64,000 nt of DNA from Pseudomonas helvetica (GTDB taxonomy: Bacteria > Pseudomonadota > Gammaproteobacteria > Pseudomonadales > Pseudomonadaceae), in contig NZ_CP150917.1 in assembly GCF_039908645.1 (NCBI RefSeq), positions 5,157,501 to 5,221,500 on the forward strand, read 5' to 3'. Numbering within the stretch: the first letter of the stretch is position 1; every line of letters begins with the position of its first letter. Positions 9,276 to 17,548 of the stretch are shown here, piece after piece. A model generated the notes under the pieces. The model did no database searches and had not been told where the DNA came from. It saw only the letters and a program-made list of their open reading frames with translations. The translations under genes were made by a program, and so were the position numbers.

Positions 9276-10280
9276 ATGCCGATCCGTCATTGCATCGTCC
9301 ACCTGATCGACAAAAAACCCGACGGCACTCCTGCAGTTCTCCACGCCCGCGACTCCGAACTTGCTGAGTCCACGGCCATCGAGAATATGCTCGCCGACCT
9401 CAACGAAAGCTATAACGCCAAACAAGGCAAGGCCTGGGGTTTGTTCCATGCCGAGTCCGGCGCGCACCCGTTCAGCGGCTGGCTGAAGGAATACCTCGAC
9501 GGCGGCAAGGACTTCACGGCGTTCAGCCGCGTTGCAGTGGAACACCTGCAAAAGTTGATGGAAGAATCCAACCTGTCGACCGGCGGCCACGTGCTGTTTG
9601 CGCACTATCAGCAAGGCATGACCGACTACCTGGCTATCGCACTGCTGCACCACAGCGAAGGCGTGGCGGTGACTGACCAGCTCGACGTGACGCCGTCCCG
9701 CCACCTGGATCTTGGCCAGTTGCACCTGGCAGCGCGAATCAACGTGTCCGAGTGGCAGAACAACAAGCAGTCCAAGCAGTACATTTCGTTCATCAAGGGC
9801 AAGAACGGCAAGAAGGTTTCGGAGTATTTCCGCGACTTCATCGGCTGCCAGGAAGGCGTCGACGGTCCGGGCGAAACCCGCACCCTGCTCAAGGCGTTCA
9901 GTGACTTCGTCGAAAGCGAAGACCTGCCGGAAGAGTCCGCCCGCGAGAAGACCAAGACCCTGGTCGACTACGCCAGCAGCCAGGCAAAACTCGGCGAACC
10001 GATGGGCCTCGAAGAGTTGTCTGAGCTGATCGACGAAGAACGCCCGAAAGCGTTCTACGATCACATCCGCAACAAGGATTACGGCCTGTCGCCAGAGATC
10101 CCGGCAGACAAACGCACCCTGAATCAGTTCCGCCGCTTCACCGGCCGCGCCGAAGGCCTGTCCATCAGCTTCGAAGCGCACCTGCTGGGCTCGAAGATCG
10201 AATACGACGAAGAAGCCGGCACGCTGATCATCAAGGGCCTGCCGACCCAGCTGACCGATCAGCTGAAGCGCCGCAACTGA
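9276..10280 (+). CDS. yejK: Nucleoid-associated protein YejK/NdpA
   Basis: 334 residues of the YejK/NdpA family, a conserved proteobacterial protein found on the nucleoid. Start at [17 protein letters not shown], the usual family N-terminus. Family hallmarks include the central [20 protein letters not shown] segment and the C-terminal region with [16 protein letters not shown]. No enzymatic motif is visible. It is divergent from the HU gene hupN, a nucleoid-themed pairing known in Pseudomonas. Its stop codon overlaps the start of the glutaredoxin gene by one base, so they are probably one transcript. Confidence 0.94.
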   Translation: MPIRHCIVHLIDKKPDGTPAVLHARDSELAESTAIENMLADLNESYNAKQGKAWGLFHAESGAHPFSGWLKEYLDGGKDFTAFSRVAVEHLQKLMEESNLSTGGHVLFAHYQQGMTDYLAIALLHHSEGVAVTDQLDVTPSRHLDLGQLHLAARINVSEWQNNKQSKQYISFIKGKNGKKVSEYFRDFIGCQEGVDGPGETRTLLKAFSDFVESEDLPEESAREKTKTLVDYASSQAKLGEPMGLEELSELIDEERPKAFYDHIRNKDYGLSPEIPADKRTLNQFRRFTGRAEGLSISFEAHLLGSKIEYDEEAGTLIIKGLPTQLTDQLKRRN

Positions 10281-10630
10281 TGCTGAACGGCGTACTGAAG
10301 AAATTCCTGCTGATCCTGCTGGTGGTTGTGGCCTACCAGAACTGGGGCAAGATCGAGCGGGTGTTCAATCCTTCACAAGTGGTGTCCGAGCAGACCCAGG
10401 CCAATGCCAGGGTCGTGCTCTACGCCACCGACTGGTGCGGTTACTGCAAACTGACCCGGCACTTTCTCGACCAGAAAGGCATTCCTTACCGCGAGTTCGA
10501 CATCGAGAAAGATGCCGAAGCACGCAAGACTTATGAAGCGCTGGGTGGACGCGGAATACCGATGCTGGACGTGAACGGCACATTGATCCGCGGTTATGAG
10601 CCTGAGGCGATCCTCACTGCCCTGAAATAG
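10280..10630 (+). CDS. Membrane-anchored glutaredoxin-like protein
   Basis: 116 residues. A short N-terminal hydrophobic helix (about residues 7-20, KKFLLILLVVVAYQ) anchors a glutaredoxin/thioredoxin-fold domain. The dithiol active site is Cys53-Gly-Tyr-Cys56 in ATDWCGYCKLTRHFL. The cis-proline loop GGRGIPMLDVNG and the terminal GYEPEAILTAL helix follow, as in GrxA/NrdH-like proteins. It is probably a thiol-disulfide reductase facing the periplasm, though topology cannot be fixed from sequence alone. TGATG overlap with yejK indicates translational coupling. Confidence 0.9.
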   Translation: MLNGVLKKFLLILLVVVAYQNWGKIERVFNPSQVVSEQTQANARVVLYATDWCGYCKLTRHFLDQKGIPYREFDIEKDAEARKTYEALGGRGIPMLDVNGTLIRGYEPEAILTALK

Positions 10631-10632
10631 AC

Positions 10633-10776
10633 TGTGGCGAGGGAGCTTGCTCCCGCTCGAGTGCGCAGCGCTCGCAAACAGGTAAACCGGTTCTGTCAGG
10701 CAAAACGCGAATACCATTTCTATGACTGCTTCGCCCGAACGCGGACCGGCCGACGGGAGCAAGCTCCCTCGCCACA
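10633..10776. repeat. REPIN (inverted REP doublet)
   Basis: Two REP sequences in inverted orientation: TGTGGCGAGGGAGCTTGCTC at the left and GAGCAAGCTCCCTCGCCACA at the right, with a variable spacer holding GTGCGCAGCGCTCGC. It begins 2 nt after the glutaredoxin stop. REPINs are non-autonomous elements mobilised by RAYT transposases; none is encoded in this window. Confidence 0.92.
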
Positions 10777-10792
10777 AATGCCCGTGCCCGGG

Positions 10793-11728
10793 TCAGCGTG
10801 CCTCGATGCGAAAGCCAAACCGCGGGAAGTGCACATGCACCAGCCCGCCCCGCTCATCTTCGCGGCGCAGGATCAGTTCTTCGCGCCCAGCAAACAGCAA
10901 CTCACCTACGACCGGATCAACGCCATAGTCAGTCGCCGCAATGACTACTTGCTGGCCGGCCTTGAAGCCGTTTGGTTCATCGAATTGCTCATCCGGCAAA
11001 GCCGCTGGTGTTGAATGACGCGAAACCTCCAGCGCCTCTTCAGAGGTCATTTCGCTGAATGCACCATGCCCGAAGCCCATGACCCGAACCAGCCATGCCG
11101 ACACCGCCGGATAAACATCGACCAACGGTGCCGTCACCGGTGTGTCCTTGAGGAACCACAACGGGTGAGCCATGGCGAAGTCGGCAATCGAAGGTTCACC
11201 AAACAGGTAATCACCGTCCTCGCGCTGCAATTGCTGCTCAAGCCGCGCCATGATCGTCGGCCATTGATGCCTGGCCTGCTCGGCCGACAACCGCGTAGCG
11301 CTGCCACCGCTGAACAACCCGGCACGGTCAGCGACAAATGCCTTGATCGCTTCTGGAGACAACTTGGCAAAACGCACCGCCACCGATTCTGGCTGGAACA
11401 CCAGGCTCACCGCATGCTGAAACACCACCGAATCAGCCCAGGCGGCAAAGCTCGCAGTGATCATCTCCCGACCCTCCGGAAACAATGCAGGCGAAGCCTT
11501 TTCCTGTTCCAGACGGCGGGCAATCAACGCTGTGTCGCAGTAGATATCGGCGCCAATCTGCAACACTGGGGTCTTGCGGTAACCACCGGTCAGTGCGGTC
11601 AAATCGGGTTTTGGCATCATTCGCGGGATCATCACGGAACGCCAGGACAAGCCTTTGAAACCGAGCAACAGTCGGGTTTTTTCTGCAAAGGGGGAAGTTG
11701 GGTAATGGTGAAGAATCAACTCTGGCAT
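10793..11728 (-). CDS. Glutathione S-transferase family protein with C-terminal extension
   Basis: 311 residues from the ATG at 11728 (MPELILHHYPTSPFAEKTRL); a TTG further upstream at 11773 was rejected. The N-terminal thioredoxin-like domain (residues 1-80) has the YPTSPFAEKTRLLLGFKG start, the TPVLQIG cis-proline loop and a DTALIARRLE glutathione-site-like segment. A helical GST C-domain follows (FGEPSIADFAMAHPLWFL is the N-capping/ASxAD-like motif). The last ~80 residues (from about PDEQFDEPNGFKAG) form a small beta-rich extension absent from classical GSTs. Substrate unknown. Confidence 0.88.
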   Translation of the reverse strand: MPELILHHYPTSPFAEKTRLLLGFKGLSWRSVMIPRMMPKPDLTALTGGYRKTPVLQIGADIYCDTALIARRLEQEKASPALFPEGREMITASFAAWADSVVFQHAVSLVFQPESVAVRFAKLSPEAIKAFVADRAGLFSGGSATRLSAEQARHQWPTIMARLEQQLQREDGDYLFGEPSIADFAMAHPLWFLKDTPVTAPLVDVYPAVSAWLVRVMGFGHGAFSEMTSEEALEVSRHSTPAALPDEQFDEPNGFKAGQQVVIAATDYGVDPVVGELLFAGREELILRREDERGGLVHVHFPRFGFRIEAR

Positions 11729-11815
11729 GCTGGGCCCGCCGCTGGTGTTAGATGTCAGCAGCTTAGCGCGCAATCGAATAGCGGCCTACCCATCTGCCTG
11801 ATGGGCACTTATCAG

Positions 11816-12136
11816 TCAGATTGATAAACCCGCAGAGGCGCTCGCCACCAGACATTCCTTGGCGCTTTTCTTGAGTTTTTTGATCAGGCGTTCCTGACGC
11901 AGTGCTTCGCTTTTATCGCGGCAGGCTTCGGTGTACACCAAGGCAACAGCCGGGCTTGAGAGGAAGAAACGCGCACCTTTACCGCTTTGATGAGTGGCAA
12001 AACGCCGGACAGGGTCGTCACTGATCCCGCAGTACAGCGAACCGTTGGCCGCACGAACCAGATAGACGAACCAGGGTTTGCTCTGCGCGGGTGGGGTTGC
12101 AGGGTCGCTGACGGAGACTTCGCTCAAGGTGTTCAC
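11816..12136 (-). CDS. GIY-YIG nuclease-fold protein (UPF0213/YhbQ-like)
   Basis: About 106 residues. The GIY-YIG fold is clear: [36 protein letters not shown] matches the family core, in which the two short strands here read FVYLV and LYCGI. Next comes the [33 protein letters not shown] helix region, as in single-domain YhbQ proteins. These small proteins are nuclease-fold members of uncertain physiological role. The start is uncertain: GTG at 12136 and TTG at 12163 are both in frame and neither has a clear ribosome site. Confidence 0.85.
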   Translation of the reverse strand: MNTLSEVSVSDPATPPAQSKPWFVYLVRAANGSLYCGISDDPVRRFATHQSGKGARFFLSSPAVALVYTEACRDKSEALRQERLIKKLKKSAKECLVASASAGLSI

Positions 12137-12175
12137 GTGACGATCAAGGCTTGTAGGAAACAAGCCGCGATCTTA

Positions 12176-12646
12176 TCAGCGACTGGCCTGGAACGCCTTC
12201 AAGCCTTTCAAGGCCTGTGCGCGCACAGCGTTGCCCACCAATGGTGTCCAGCCCAGCAACAGACCTTTGAAACCCAATGCCTGACGCGACCAGCGCCACA
12301 GATCGAAATGGTCGTGGTGCTCGCAGATCTTGCCGTCACGGAAAACAAATCGCGCCTGAATGTCGTTGACCACCGTGTTGCCGGTCTGGCTGAACAGGTA
12401 GGTCGCCACCCAATGCGCACCGCCCGTACGCTCATCGGCGCGGACGTTATCGAAGGTCAGGGAAAAGTCTTTGGCGCGAGTCGTGAGCATGCGCCACATG
12501 TCGCCGGCATCGCGCCCACGCAGTTCGCCGAACGCCGGATCACTGAACACCACGTCGTCGGTGTAGCAGGCGCTCATGGCCTCGGCATCCAGCCGCTGGA
12601 AGGCTTGATAGAACTGGGTGATCAAGGCGCGGTTGGCATCACTCAT
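12176..12646 (-). CDS. NTF2-like (SnoaL-type) family protein
   Basis: 156 residues from the ATG at 12646 (MSDANRALITQFYQAFQRLD), with GGGAG upstream. The alpha+beta barrel signature of nuclear-transport-factor-2-like proteins is present: the FYQAFQRLDAEAMSACYTDDVVFSDPAFGELRG start, the central HWVATYLFSQTGNTVVNDIQARFVFRDGKI strand pair and the HHDHFDLWRW segment. Such proteins are ligand-binding or isomerase-like; this one has no assigned substrate. The C-terminal hydrophobic stretch (GFKGLLLGWTPLVGNAVRAQ) is common in this Pseudomonas subgroup. Confidence 0.87.
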   Translation of the reverse strand: MSDANRALITQFYQAFQRLDAEAMSACYTDDVVFSDPAFGELRGRDAGDMWRMLTTRAKDFSLTFDNVRADERTGGAHWVATYLFSQTGNTVVNDIQARFVFRDGKICEHHDHFDLWRWSRQALGFKGLLLGWTPLVGNAVRAQALKGLKAFQASR

Positions 12647-12759
12647 GGGCAGGCTCCCTGCATTGGCAAAAACGGCTTCGAAAGATCCCTGCACGATAAT
12701 CTGCCAATGCAGGGAAAACTACCGACATTCGCATCAGGAATATCGGCACTGCGCAGGCT

Positions 12760-14076
12760 TCAAACGCGTTCGCTTTCGACCTGTACGTACAGCGAACGCC
12801 CGGCACCGAGACCGGCGATGATCGCGCCGAGGCCAATAACCCCGAAGATCCAGCCCAGCGCGGTCCAGCCGCCGGTCCAGTCATGTACCAAACCGACCGC
12901 AAAAGGTCCCATTGAGGCCAACGTATAGCCGAACCCCTGGGCCATGCTCGACAGGTTGGCCGCCACATGGGCATCGCGCGAACGCAGCACGATCAGGGTC
13001 AGCGCCAGGCTGAACGTACCGCCCTGCCCCAGTCCGAGCAGAATCGCCCAGCCCCACAGGCCTTCGATCGGCGCATAGAGGCAGCCGAACAGACCGCCGA
13101 GGGTCAGGAGCATGACGACGACGATCGCCAGTCGCTGATCCTTGCCGCGAGTCGCCAGCCAAGGCGCGGCCAATGAGCTGGCCAACTGGATGATCACCGA
13201 ACCGGACAGCACCAGCCCGGCCTGGGTCGGGGTCAGGCCACGGCCGATCAGGATCGACGGCAACCAACCGAAGACAATGTAGGCCAGCGAGGATTGCAGG
13301 CCCATGTAAAGGGTCACTTGCCAGGCCAGCGGATCACGCAGCAAACCGCGCACCCGATACGCCACATTGTGCGCGCCGTGTTTCTGGCCAACTTGCGGCA
13401 ACCAGAACATCGCCGCGACCAGCGCCGGGATCACCCAGAAGCCCAGGCCCAGCGCCCAGCTTTCGTCGAAATGCTGGCTCAAAGGCACCGTCGCACCGGC
13501 CGCCATGGCCGCGCCAAGGCACAGGGCCATGGTGTAAACGCCGGTCATGGTGCCCGCGTGTTTGGCAAAATCACGTTTGACGATGCCCGGTAGCAGCACA
13601 CCGATCACGCCAATGCTCGCGCCGGCCAGAATGCTGCCGGCGAACAGTCCGATCTCACCGAACGAACTGCGCAGAATGATCCCGCCAGCCAGCGCCAGCA
13701 AAATCCCCAGCACCACTCGCTCGGCGCCAAAGCGCCGCGCCAGCAGCGGTGCCAGCGGCGCGAACAGCCCAAGGCAAAGCACCGGCAAGGTGGTCAGCAA
13801 ACCGGCCTGGGCCGCCGACAGCCCGAGACTTTTCGACACATCGCTGAGCAGCGGCGCCATGCTCGACAGCGCCGGGCGCAGGTTCAGCGCCACCAGAATC
13901 AGTCCCAGCAACAACAACCACGGACGACGTAAAACCGGATGGCTTTGCTGGACCTGTTCGTCATCAGCCTCGGCATCGATCAACAGCTCTTCGAGCTCAG
14001 CCGTGCGTTTGAGTTGGGTCGTGCTGCTGGTATTCGCCTGCTGGCTGGACATGAGGTTCTCGGTTTCAAGGTTCAT
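12760..14076 (-). CDS. CynX/NimT-family MFS transporter
   Basis: 438 residues with about 12 predicted membrane segments and a cytoplasmic N-terminal extension of ~50 residues. RRPWLLLLGLILVALNLRPALSSMAPLL is the characteristic first helix of the CynX (cyanate/nitroimidazole) branch of the major facilitator superfamily. Later segments include LGFWVIPALVAAMFWLP and GLVLSGSVIIQLASSLAAPWLA. The start overlaps the end of the GntR gene by 11 nt, so the two form one operon. An internal ATG at 14052 is an alternative start. The substrate is unknown; the GntR partner suggests induction by a small organic acid or anion. Confidence 0.9.
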   Translation of the reverse strand: MNLETENLMSSQQANTSSTTQLKRTAELEELLIDAEADDEQVQQSHPVLRRPWLLLLGLILVALNLRPALSSMAPLLSDVSKSLGLSAAQAGLLTTLPVLCLGLFAPLAPLLARRFGAERVVLGILLALAGGIILRSSFGEIGLFAGSILAGASIGVIGVLLPGIVKRDFAKHAGTMTGVYTMALCLGAAMAAGATVPLSQHFDESWALGLGFWVIPALVAAMFWLPQVGQKHGAHNVAYRVRGLLRDPLAWQVTLYMGLQSSLAYIVFGWLPSILIGRGLTPTQAGLVLSGSVIIQLASSLAAPWLATRGKDQRLAIVVVMLLTLGGLFGCLYAPIEGLWGWAILLGLGQGGTFSLALTLIVLRSRDAHVAANLSSMAQGFGYTLASMGPFAVGLVHDWTGGWTALGWIFGVIGLGAIIAGLGAGRSLYVQVESERV

Positions 14077-14725
14077 TGATCAACTGCCTGGAAATGGCTT
14101 TGGCCCGTTCCGGATCGCGCTGCTCAACGGCATCGAGCAGTTCGATATGCAGATCGAACACCTCCTGACGTCTGGGAGTGATGTTGAGGGTCTGGCGCAG
14201 TTGCGCGCCGATGATGCTGGAGAAATAGCGATACAACTCGCTAAGCGTCGGGTTATGCGCGGCGTCCACCAAACGCCGGTGGAACACCAGGTCGCAGGCA
14301 ATGTAGCTATCGAGATCGCCGTGGTAGTGACTGCCGCTGACACCCAGGGCTTCACGCAGTGCGATGAGGTCTTCATCGGTACGACGCAACGCCGCCAGAC
14401 CGATGGCCTCGACCTCGAGGATGTGTCGGGTTTCCCGGGCCTGTTCGTGGGAGCAGCGGGACAAGGCTTTCATCGTGTCGAGCGGGTCGACAACCGCCCG
14501 CAGGTAACTGCCGTCGCCCTGCCGGATCTCGATCAAGCCGGAAAACGCCAACACCCGCATGGCTTCGCGCACGGTGTTGCGGCTGATACCCAGCTCGGTC
14601 GCCAGCTCAGGTTCAGTGGGCAGGCGCTGGCCGACTGACCAGGTGCCGTTGTTGATGCGCAGGCGCAACTGTTCTAGGGCCTGATCGACCAGAGAACGCT
14701 TAACCAGTGGGGATGTGTCTGTCAT
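14066..14725 (-). CDS. FadR-subfamily GntR transcriptional regulator
   Basis: 219 residues from the ATG at 14725 (MTDTSPLVKRSLVDQALEQL), preceded by AAAGGGTG; an ATG seven codons upstream overlaps that site. The winged-helix DNA-binding domain (about residues 10-75) has the GntR motif RLPTEPELATELGISRNTVREAMRVLAFSGLIEIRQGDGSYL. The all-helical FCD ligand domain follows, with DLVFHRRLVDAAHNPTLSELY and DLHIELLDAVEQRDPERA; conserved Asp/His positions in it usually bind a metal and a carboxylate. It overlaps the CynX-type transporter gene and probably regulates it. Confidence 0.92.
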   Translation of the reverse strand: MTDTSPLVKRSLVDQALEQLRLRINNGTWSVGQRLPTEPELATELGISRNTVREAMRVLAFSGLIEIRQGDGSYLRAVVDPLDTMKALSRCSHEQARETRHILEVEAIGLAALRRTDEDLIALREALGVSGSHYHGDLDSYIACDLVFHRRLVDAAHNPTLSELYRYFSSIIGAQLRQTLNITPRRQEVFDLHIELLDAVEQRDPERAKAISRQLINEP

Positions 14726-14737
14726 TGAATTCACCCT

Positions 14738-14758
14738 TTCATCCAATCATAGGATGAA
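14738..14758. promoter_or_regulatory. Inverted repeat upstream of the gntR gene, candidate operator
   Basis: TTCATCC and GGATGAA form a perfect 7-bp inverted repeat with a 7-nt spacer, beginning 13 bp before the regulator's start codon and overlapping its ribosome site. Its position fits an autoregulatory site for the FadR-type repressor; the binding itself is inferred. Confidence 0.5.
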
Positions 14759-14838
14759 TTTTCTGACATGTTAGTCAGCTTCGTCCGAGAGGACAACGGG
14801 CTAGGGTTACAAAGCTGGAAATGGAGCGGGATTGTCGA

Positions 14839-14867
14839 TTGTTAAAATTACCCTTTAAGGGTAATTT
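14839..14867 (+). promoter_or_regulatory. Promoter with perfect palindrome, MqsA-type operator
   Basis: TTGTTA (14839-14844), a 17-nt spacer and TAATTT (14862-14867) make a plausible sigma-70 promoter. The spacer and -10 together form a perfect 23-bp palindrome, AAATTACCCTT-T-AAGGGTAATTT. Its core ACCCT-TTA-AGGGT closely resembles the ACCT-N-AGGT palindromes bound by E. coli MqsA. The next plus-strand gene encodes an MqsA-family protein, so autoregulation is the natural reading. Confidence 0.6.
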
Positions 14868-14910
14868 GTATCTCAAGGTGCAAGGTCTCTTATGGAAAAG
14901 AACACACCAC

Positions 14911-15044
14911 TGTGGCGAGGGAGCTTGCTCCCGCTGGGGTGCGAAGCGCCCCCAAAAAACTGTCGCCACACCTCATCAGGCATATCTTTACCACAAAGAA
15001 CACGACTGCTTCGCAGCCGAGCGGGAGCAAGCTCCCTCGCCACA
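14911..15044. repeat. REPIN in the leader of the mqsA-like gene
   Basis: Inverted REP pair (TGTGGCGAGGGAGCTTGCTC ... GAGCAAGCTCCCTCGCCACA) with inner GGGTGCGAAGC and GCTTCGCAGCC arms. It lies between the palindromic promoter at 14839-14867 and the start codon at 15125, so a transcript from that promoter would carry it. Confidence 0.9.
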
Positions 15045-15052
15045 AGTTTCCT

Positions 15053-15107
15053 GGAGATTTACCTCAAGGTGACCTGCCGCCCAGGCAGTGGTCCTCCGGT
15101 AATCTCC
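15053..15107 (+). promoter_or_regulatory. Structured 5' leader before the mqsA-like gene
   Basis: GGAGATTTACC pairs with GGTAATCTCC (one bulge) and encloses a second hairpin, CTGCC-GCCCA-GGCAG. The stem ends 17 nt before the start codon and just upstream of the AAGGAGAG ribosome site, so it could influence translation. No known riboswitch was recognised. Confidence 0.35.
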
Positions 15108-15124
15108 TTCAAGGAGAGAGACAC

Positions 15125-15607
15125 ATGAAAACACGGCAATGCTTCAGCTGCGGTACCCAGGACGGGATGCAGCATTTCGACGGGCGAAGCTTCACCATCG
15201 ACTTCAGACAGTTGACGCGTCAGGTGCACGATATTTCCGGATGGGAATGCCAAGCCTGTAGTGAAATCGAATTCGACGACGGCAGTGCAGAACGTTACTC
15301 CGATGCGAGTGATCAATTGCTCGAGGACTCCCGGCAGCTCATGGCAGCCGAGATGAAACGCATCCGCCGCAAACTGCACCTTACGCAAAAAGAGGCAGTG
15401 AAATTGCTGTCAGGCGGTGGGCACAATGCCTTTTCCCGCTACGAGCGTGGCGAAATCGCTCCTCCTCAGCCGCTGTTCATGCTGATGCGCCTGCTTGATC
15501 GTCACCCTCACCTGATGGCTGAAGTGCAATCACTGAATGAAGGTCAGGATCTGCGCCAACGGCTGGAAATGAGGGATCAAGAACACGAAGGTGTTACCCC
15601 GCCTTAA
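15125..15607 (+). CDS. Solitary MqsA/YgiT-type zinc-ribbon HTH regulator
   Basis: 160 residues from the ATG at 15125, preceded by AAGGAGAG. The N-terminal domain has two CxxC pairs (CFSCG at 6-9 and WECQACSE near 43-46) as in the zinc-binding half of MqsA antitoxins. The C-terminal half is an XRE-type helix-turn-helix: RIRRKLHLTQKEAVKLLSGGGHNAFSRYERGEIAPPQPL, which is the MqsA DNA-binding signature. No mqsR-like toxin gene lies on either side; the upstream space is filled by a REPIN and the downstream side by a terminator. It is therefore an orphan regulator, or an antitoxin that lost its toxin. Autoregulation through the palindrome at 14845-14867 is likely. Confidence 0.88.
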   Translation: MKTRQCFSCGTQDGMQHFDGRSFTIDFRQLTRQVHDISGWECQACSEIEFDDGSAERYSDASDQLLEDSRQLMAAEMKRIRRKLHLTQKEAVKLLSGGGHNAFSRYERGEIAPPQPLFMLMRLLDRHPHLMAEVQSLNEGQDLRQRLEMRDQEHEGVTPP

Positions 15608-15616
15608 ACCCCGGAC

Positions 15617-15649
15617 AAAAATAAACCCGGAACAGGTCCGGGTTTATTT
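15617..15649. terminator. Bidirectional terminator between mqsA-like gene and aapP
   Basis: AAATAAACCCGG / CCGGGTTTATTT stem with a 7-nt loop and A/T-rich flanks on both sides. It serves the convergent genes. Confidence 0.85.
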
Positions 15650-15665
15650 CACTGCCTGGCTTCGA

Positions 15666-16430
15666 TCAATGCAGGATCTGGCTCAGGAACAGCTTGGTGC
15701 GTTCGTTCTGCGGATTGTCGAAGAAGTCGTTCGGCGCAGCCTGTTCGACGATTTCGCCCTTGTCCATGAAGATCACGCGGTTGGCCACGGTCCGTGCGAA
15801 GCCCATTTCGTGGGTCACGCAGAGCATGGTCATGCCGTCTTCGGCCAAACCAATCATGGTGTCCAGAACCTCTTTCACCATCTCTGGATCGAGTGCCGAA
15901 GTCGGTTCGTCGAACAGCATGATTTTCGGCTTCATGCACAGCGCGCGGGCAATCGCCACACGCTGTTGCTGACCACCGGACAATTGCCCCGGATACTTGT
16001 GCGCCTGCTCTGGAATGCGTACGCGTTCCAGGTAATGCATGGCAATTTCTTCCGCCTTGCGCTTGGGCATCTTGCGCACCCACATCGGTGCCAGCGTGCA
16101 GTTCTGCAGGATGGTCAGGTGCGGGAACAGGTTGAAGTGCTGGAACACCATGCCGACTTCGCGACGAATCGCTTCGATCTGTTTCAGGTCGTTGGTCAGC
16201 TCTACACCATCGACCACGATGCGGCCCTGCTGGTGCTCTTCCAGACGGTTGAGACAGCGAATGGTGGTCGACTTGCCCGAACCGGACGGCCCGCACAGAA
16301 CGATACGCTCGCCTTGCTTGACGTTCAGGTTGATGTCTTTCAATACGTGGAACTGGCCGTACCACTTGTTCACGCCCTGCATCTGAATAATGCCTTCAGG
16401 GCTCACAGGCTGTTTGATCGCTTCACTCAT
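15666..16430 (-). CDS. aapP: L-amino-acid ABC transporter ATP-binding protein
   Basis: 254 residues from the ATG at 16430, with TAGGAG upstream. ABC ATPase that powers uptake by the AapQM permease. Walker A is GPSGSGKS, the signature is LSGGQQQR, Walker B is IMLFDEP and the H-loop is THEMGFA. The N-terminal [25 protein letters not shown] matches Aap/Bzt-type amino-acid ATPases. Last gene of the aapJQMP operon, 10 bp after aapM, ending at a shared terminator. Confidence 0.96.
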   Translation of the reverse strand: MSEAIKQPVSPEGIIQMQGVNKWYGQFHVLKDINLNVKQGERIVLCGPSGSGKSTTIRCLNRLEEHQQGRIVVDGVELTNDLKQIEAIRREVGMVFQHFNLFPHLTILQNCTLAPMWVRKMPKRKAEEIAMHYLERVRIPEQAHKYPGQLSGGQQQRVAIARALCMKPKIMLFDEPTSALDPEMVKEVLDTMIGLAEDGMTMLCVTHEMGFARTVANRVIFMDKGEIVEQAAPNDFFDNPQNERTKLFLSQILH

Positions 16431-16440
16431 CACAAAACTC

Positions 16441-17538
16441 CTAACGCTTGTGGCCAGTGTCCAGCTTGCGTTCCAAATGCATGGAATAGCGGGACATACC
16501 AAAACAGAAAATCCAGAACACCAGGGCCGCGAATACATAGCCTTCAGTGGCCATGCCCAGCCATTTCGGGTCGGCAGCGGCTTGCTTGACGCTGTTGAGC
16601 AAGTCGAACAGGCCGATGATGATCACCAGGCTCGTGTCCTTGAACAGCGCAATGAAGGTGTTGACGATGCCCGGAATCACCAGCTTCAGGGCTTGCGGCA
16701 GAATCACCAGGCCCATGCTACGCCAGTAACCGAGCCCCATCGCGGCTGCGGCTTCGTACTGACCTTTGGGAATCGCTTGCAGACCACCGCGCACCACTTC
16801 GGCCACGTAGGCCGACTGGAACAGGATCACCCCGATCAAGGCCCGCAGCAGCTTGTCGAAGTTCATGCCCTCTGGCAGGAACAACGGCAGCATCACCGAG
16901 GACATGAACAGCACCGTGATCAACGGCACGCCGCGCCAGAACTCGATGAAGGTCACGCAGACCACACGAATCGCCGGCATGTTCGAGCGACGCCCCAGCG
17001 CCAGCATGATCCCCAGCGGCAACGCACCGACAATACCGACCGTGGCGATCACCAGGGTCAGCATCAGGCCGCCCCATTGACTGGTTGCAACGTTGGTCAG
17101 GCCAAGAATGTCACCGTGCAGCAGGATGTAGGCAACGATCGGATAGAGCACCAGAAAGCTCAGCCCGTACACCGCTTTACGCGGGAAGCGCGAGATGAAC
17201 AACGGTGCCACGCCAATGACCGCCAACCACACGGTCAGGTCGACACGCCAGCGCAGTTCAGGCGGGTAATACCCGTACATGAACTGGCCAAAACGCTGCT
17301 GAATGAACACCCAGCAAGCGCCTTCCTTGGTGCAGTCGGCGCGCGTGGTGCCCACCCAGTTGGCATCCAGAATCGCCCAGTGCAGGATCGGCGGCACTAC
17401 CAGATAAATCAGGTAGAACGCGAACAGCGTGAGCAGCGTGTTGATCCAACTGGAAAACATGTGCTCGCGCATCCACGCCAAGATACCGATTCTGGTGCCT
17501 GGCGGTGGCATGTCAGGTTTGAAAATATGAGTCGTCAT
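16441..17538 (-). CDS. aapM: L-amino-acid ABC transporter permease
   Basis: 365 residues. Inner-membrane permease of the HisM/GlnP class with an extended N-terminal part containing three additional membrane segments and a periplasmic loop ([18 protein letters not shown]), as is typical for AapM. The coupling helix is [39 protein letters not shown], the EAA motif that contacts AapP. It pairs with AapQ (10 bp upstream) to form the channel for general polar and acidic L-amino acids. Confidence 0.95.
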   Translation of the reverse strand: MTTHIFKPDMPPPGTRIGILAWMREHMFSSWINTLLTLFAFYLIYLVVPPILHWAILDANWVGTTRADCTKEGACWVFIQQRFGQFMYGYYPPELRWRVDLTVWLAVIGVAPLFISRFPRKAVYGLSFLVLYPIVAYILLHGDILGLTNVATSQWGGLMLTLVIATVGIVGALPLGIMLALGRRSNMPAIRVVCVTFIEFWRGVPLITVLFMSSVMLPLFLPEGMNFDKLLRALIGVILFQSAYVAEVVRGGLQAIPKGQYEAAAAMGLGYWRSMGLVILPQALKLVIPGIVNTFIALFKDTSLVIIIGLFDLLNSVKQAAADPKWLGMATEGYVFAALVFWIFCFGMSRYSMHLERKLDTGHKR

Positions 17539-17548
17539 GCGCTTTTCC

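Noticed and set aside
14821..15072. ORFs upstream of the mqsA-like gene as a possible MqsR toxin
   Set aside because: The translations consist of REPIN sequence (CGEGACSRWG / AEREQAPSPQ) and show no MqsR-like features.
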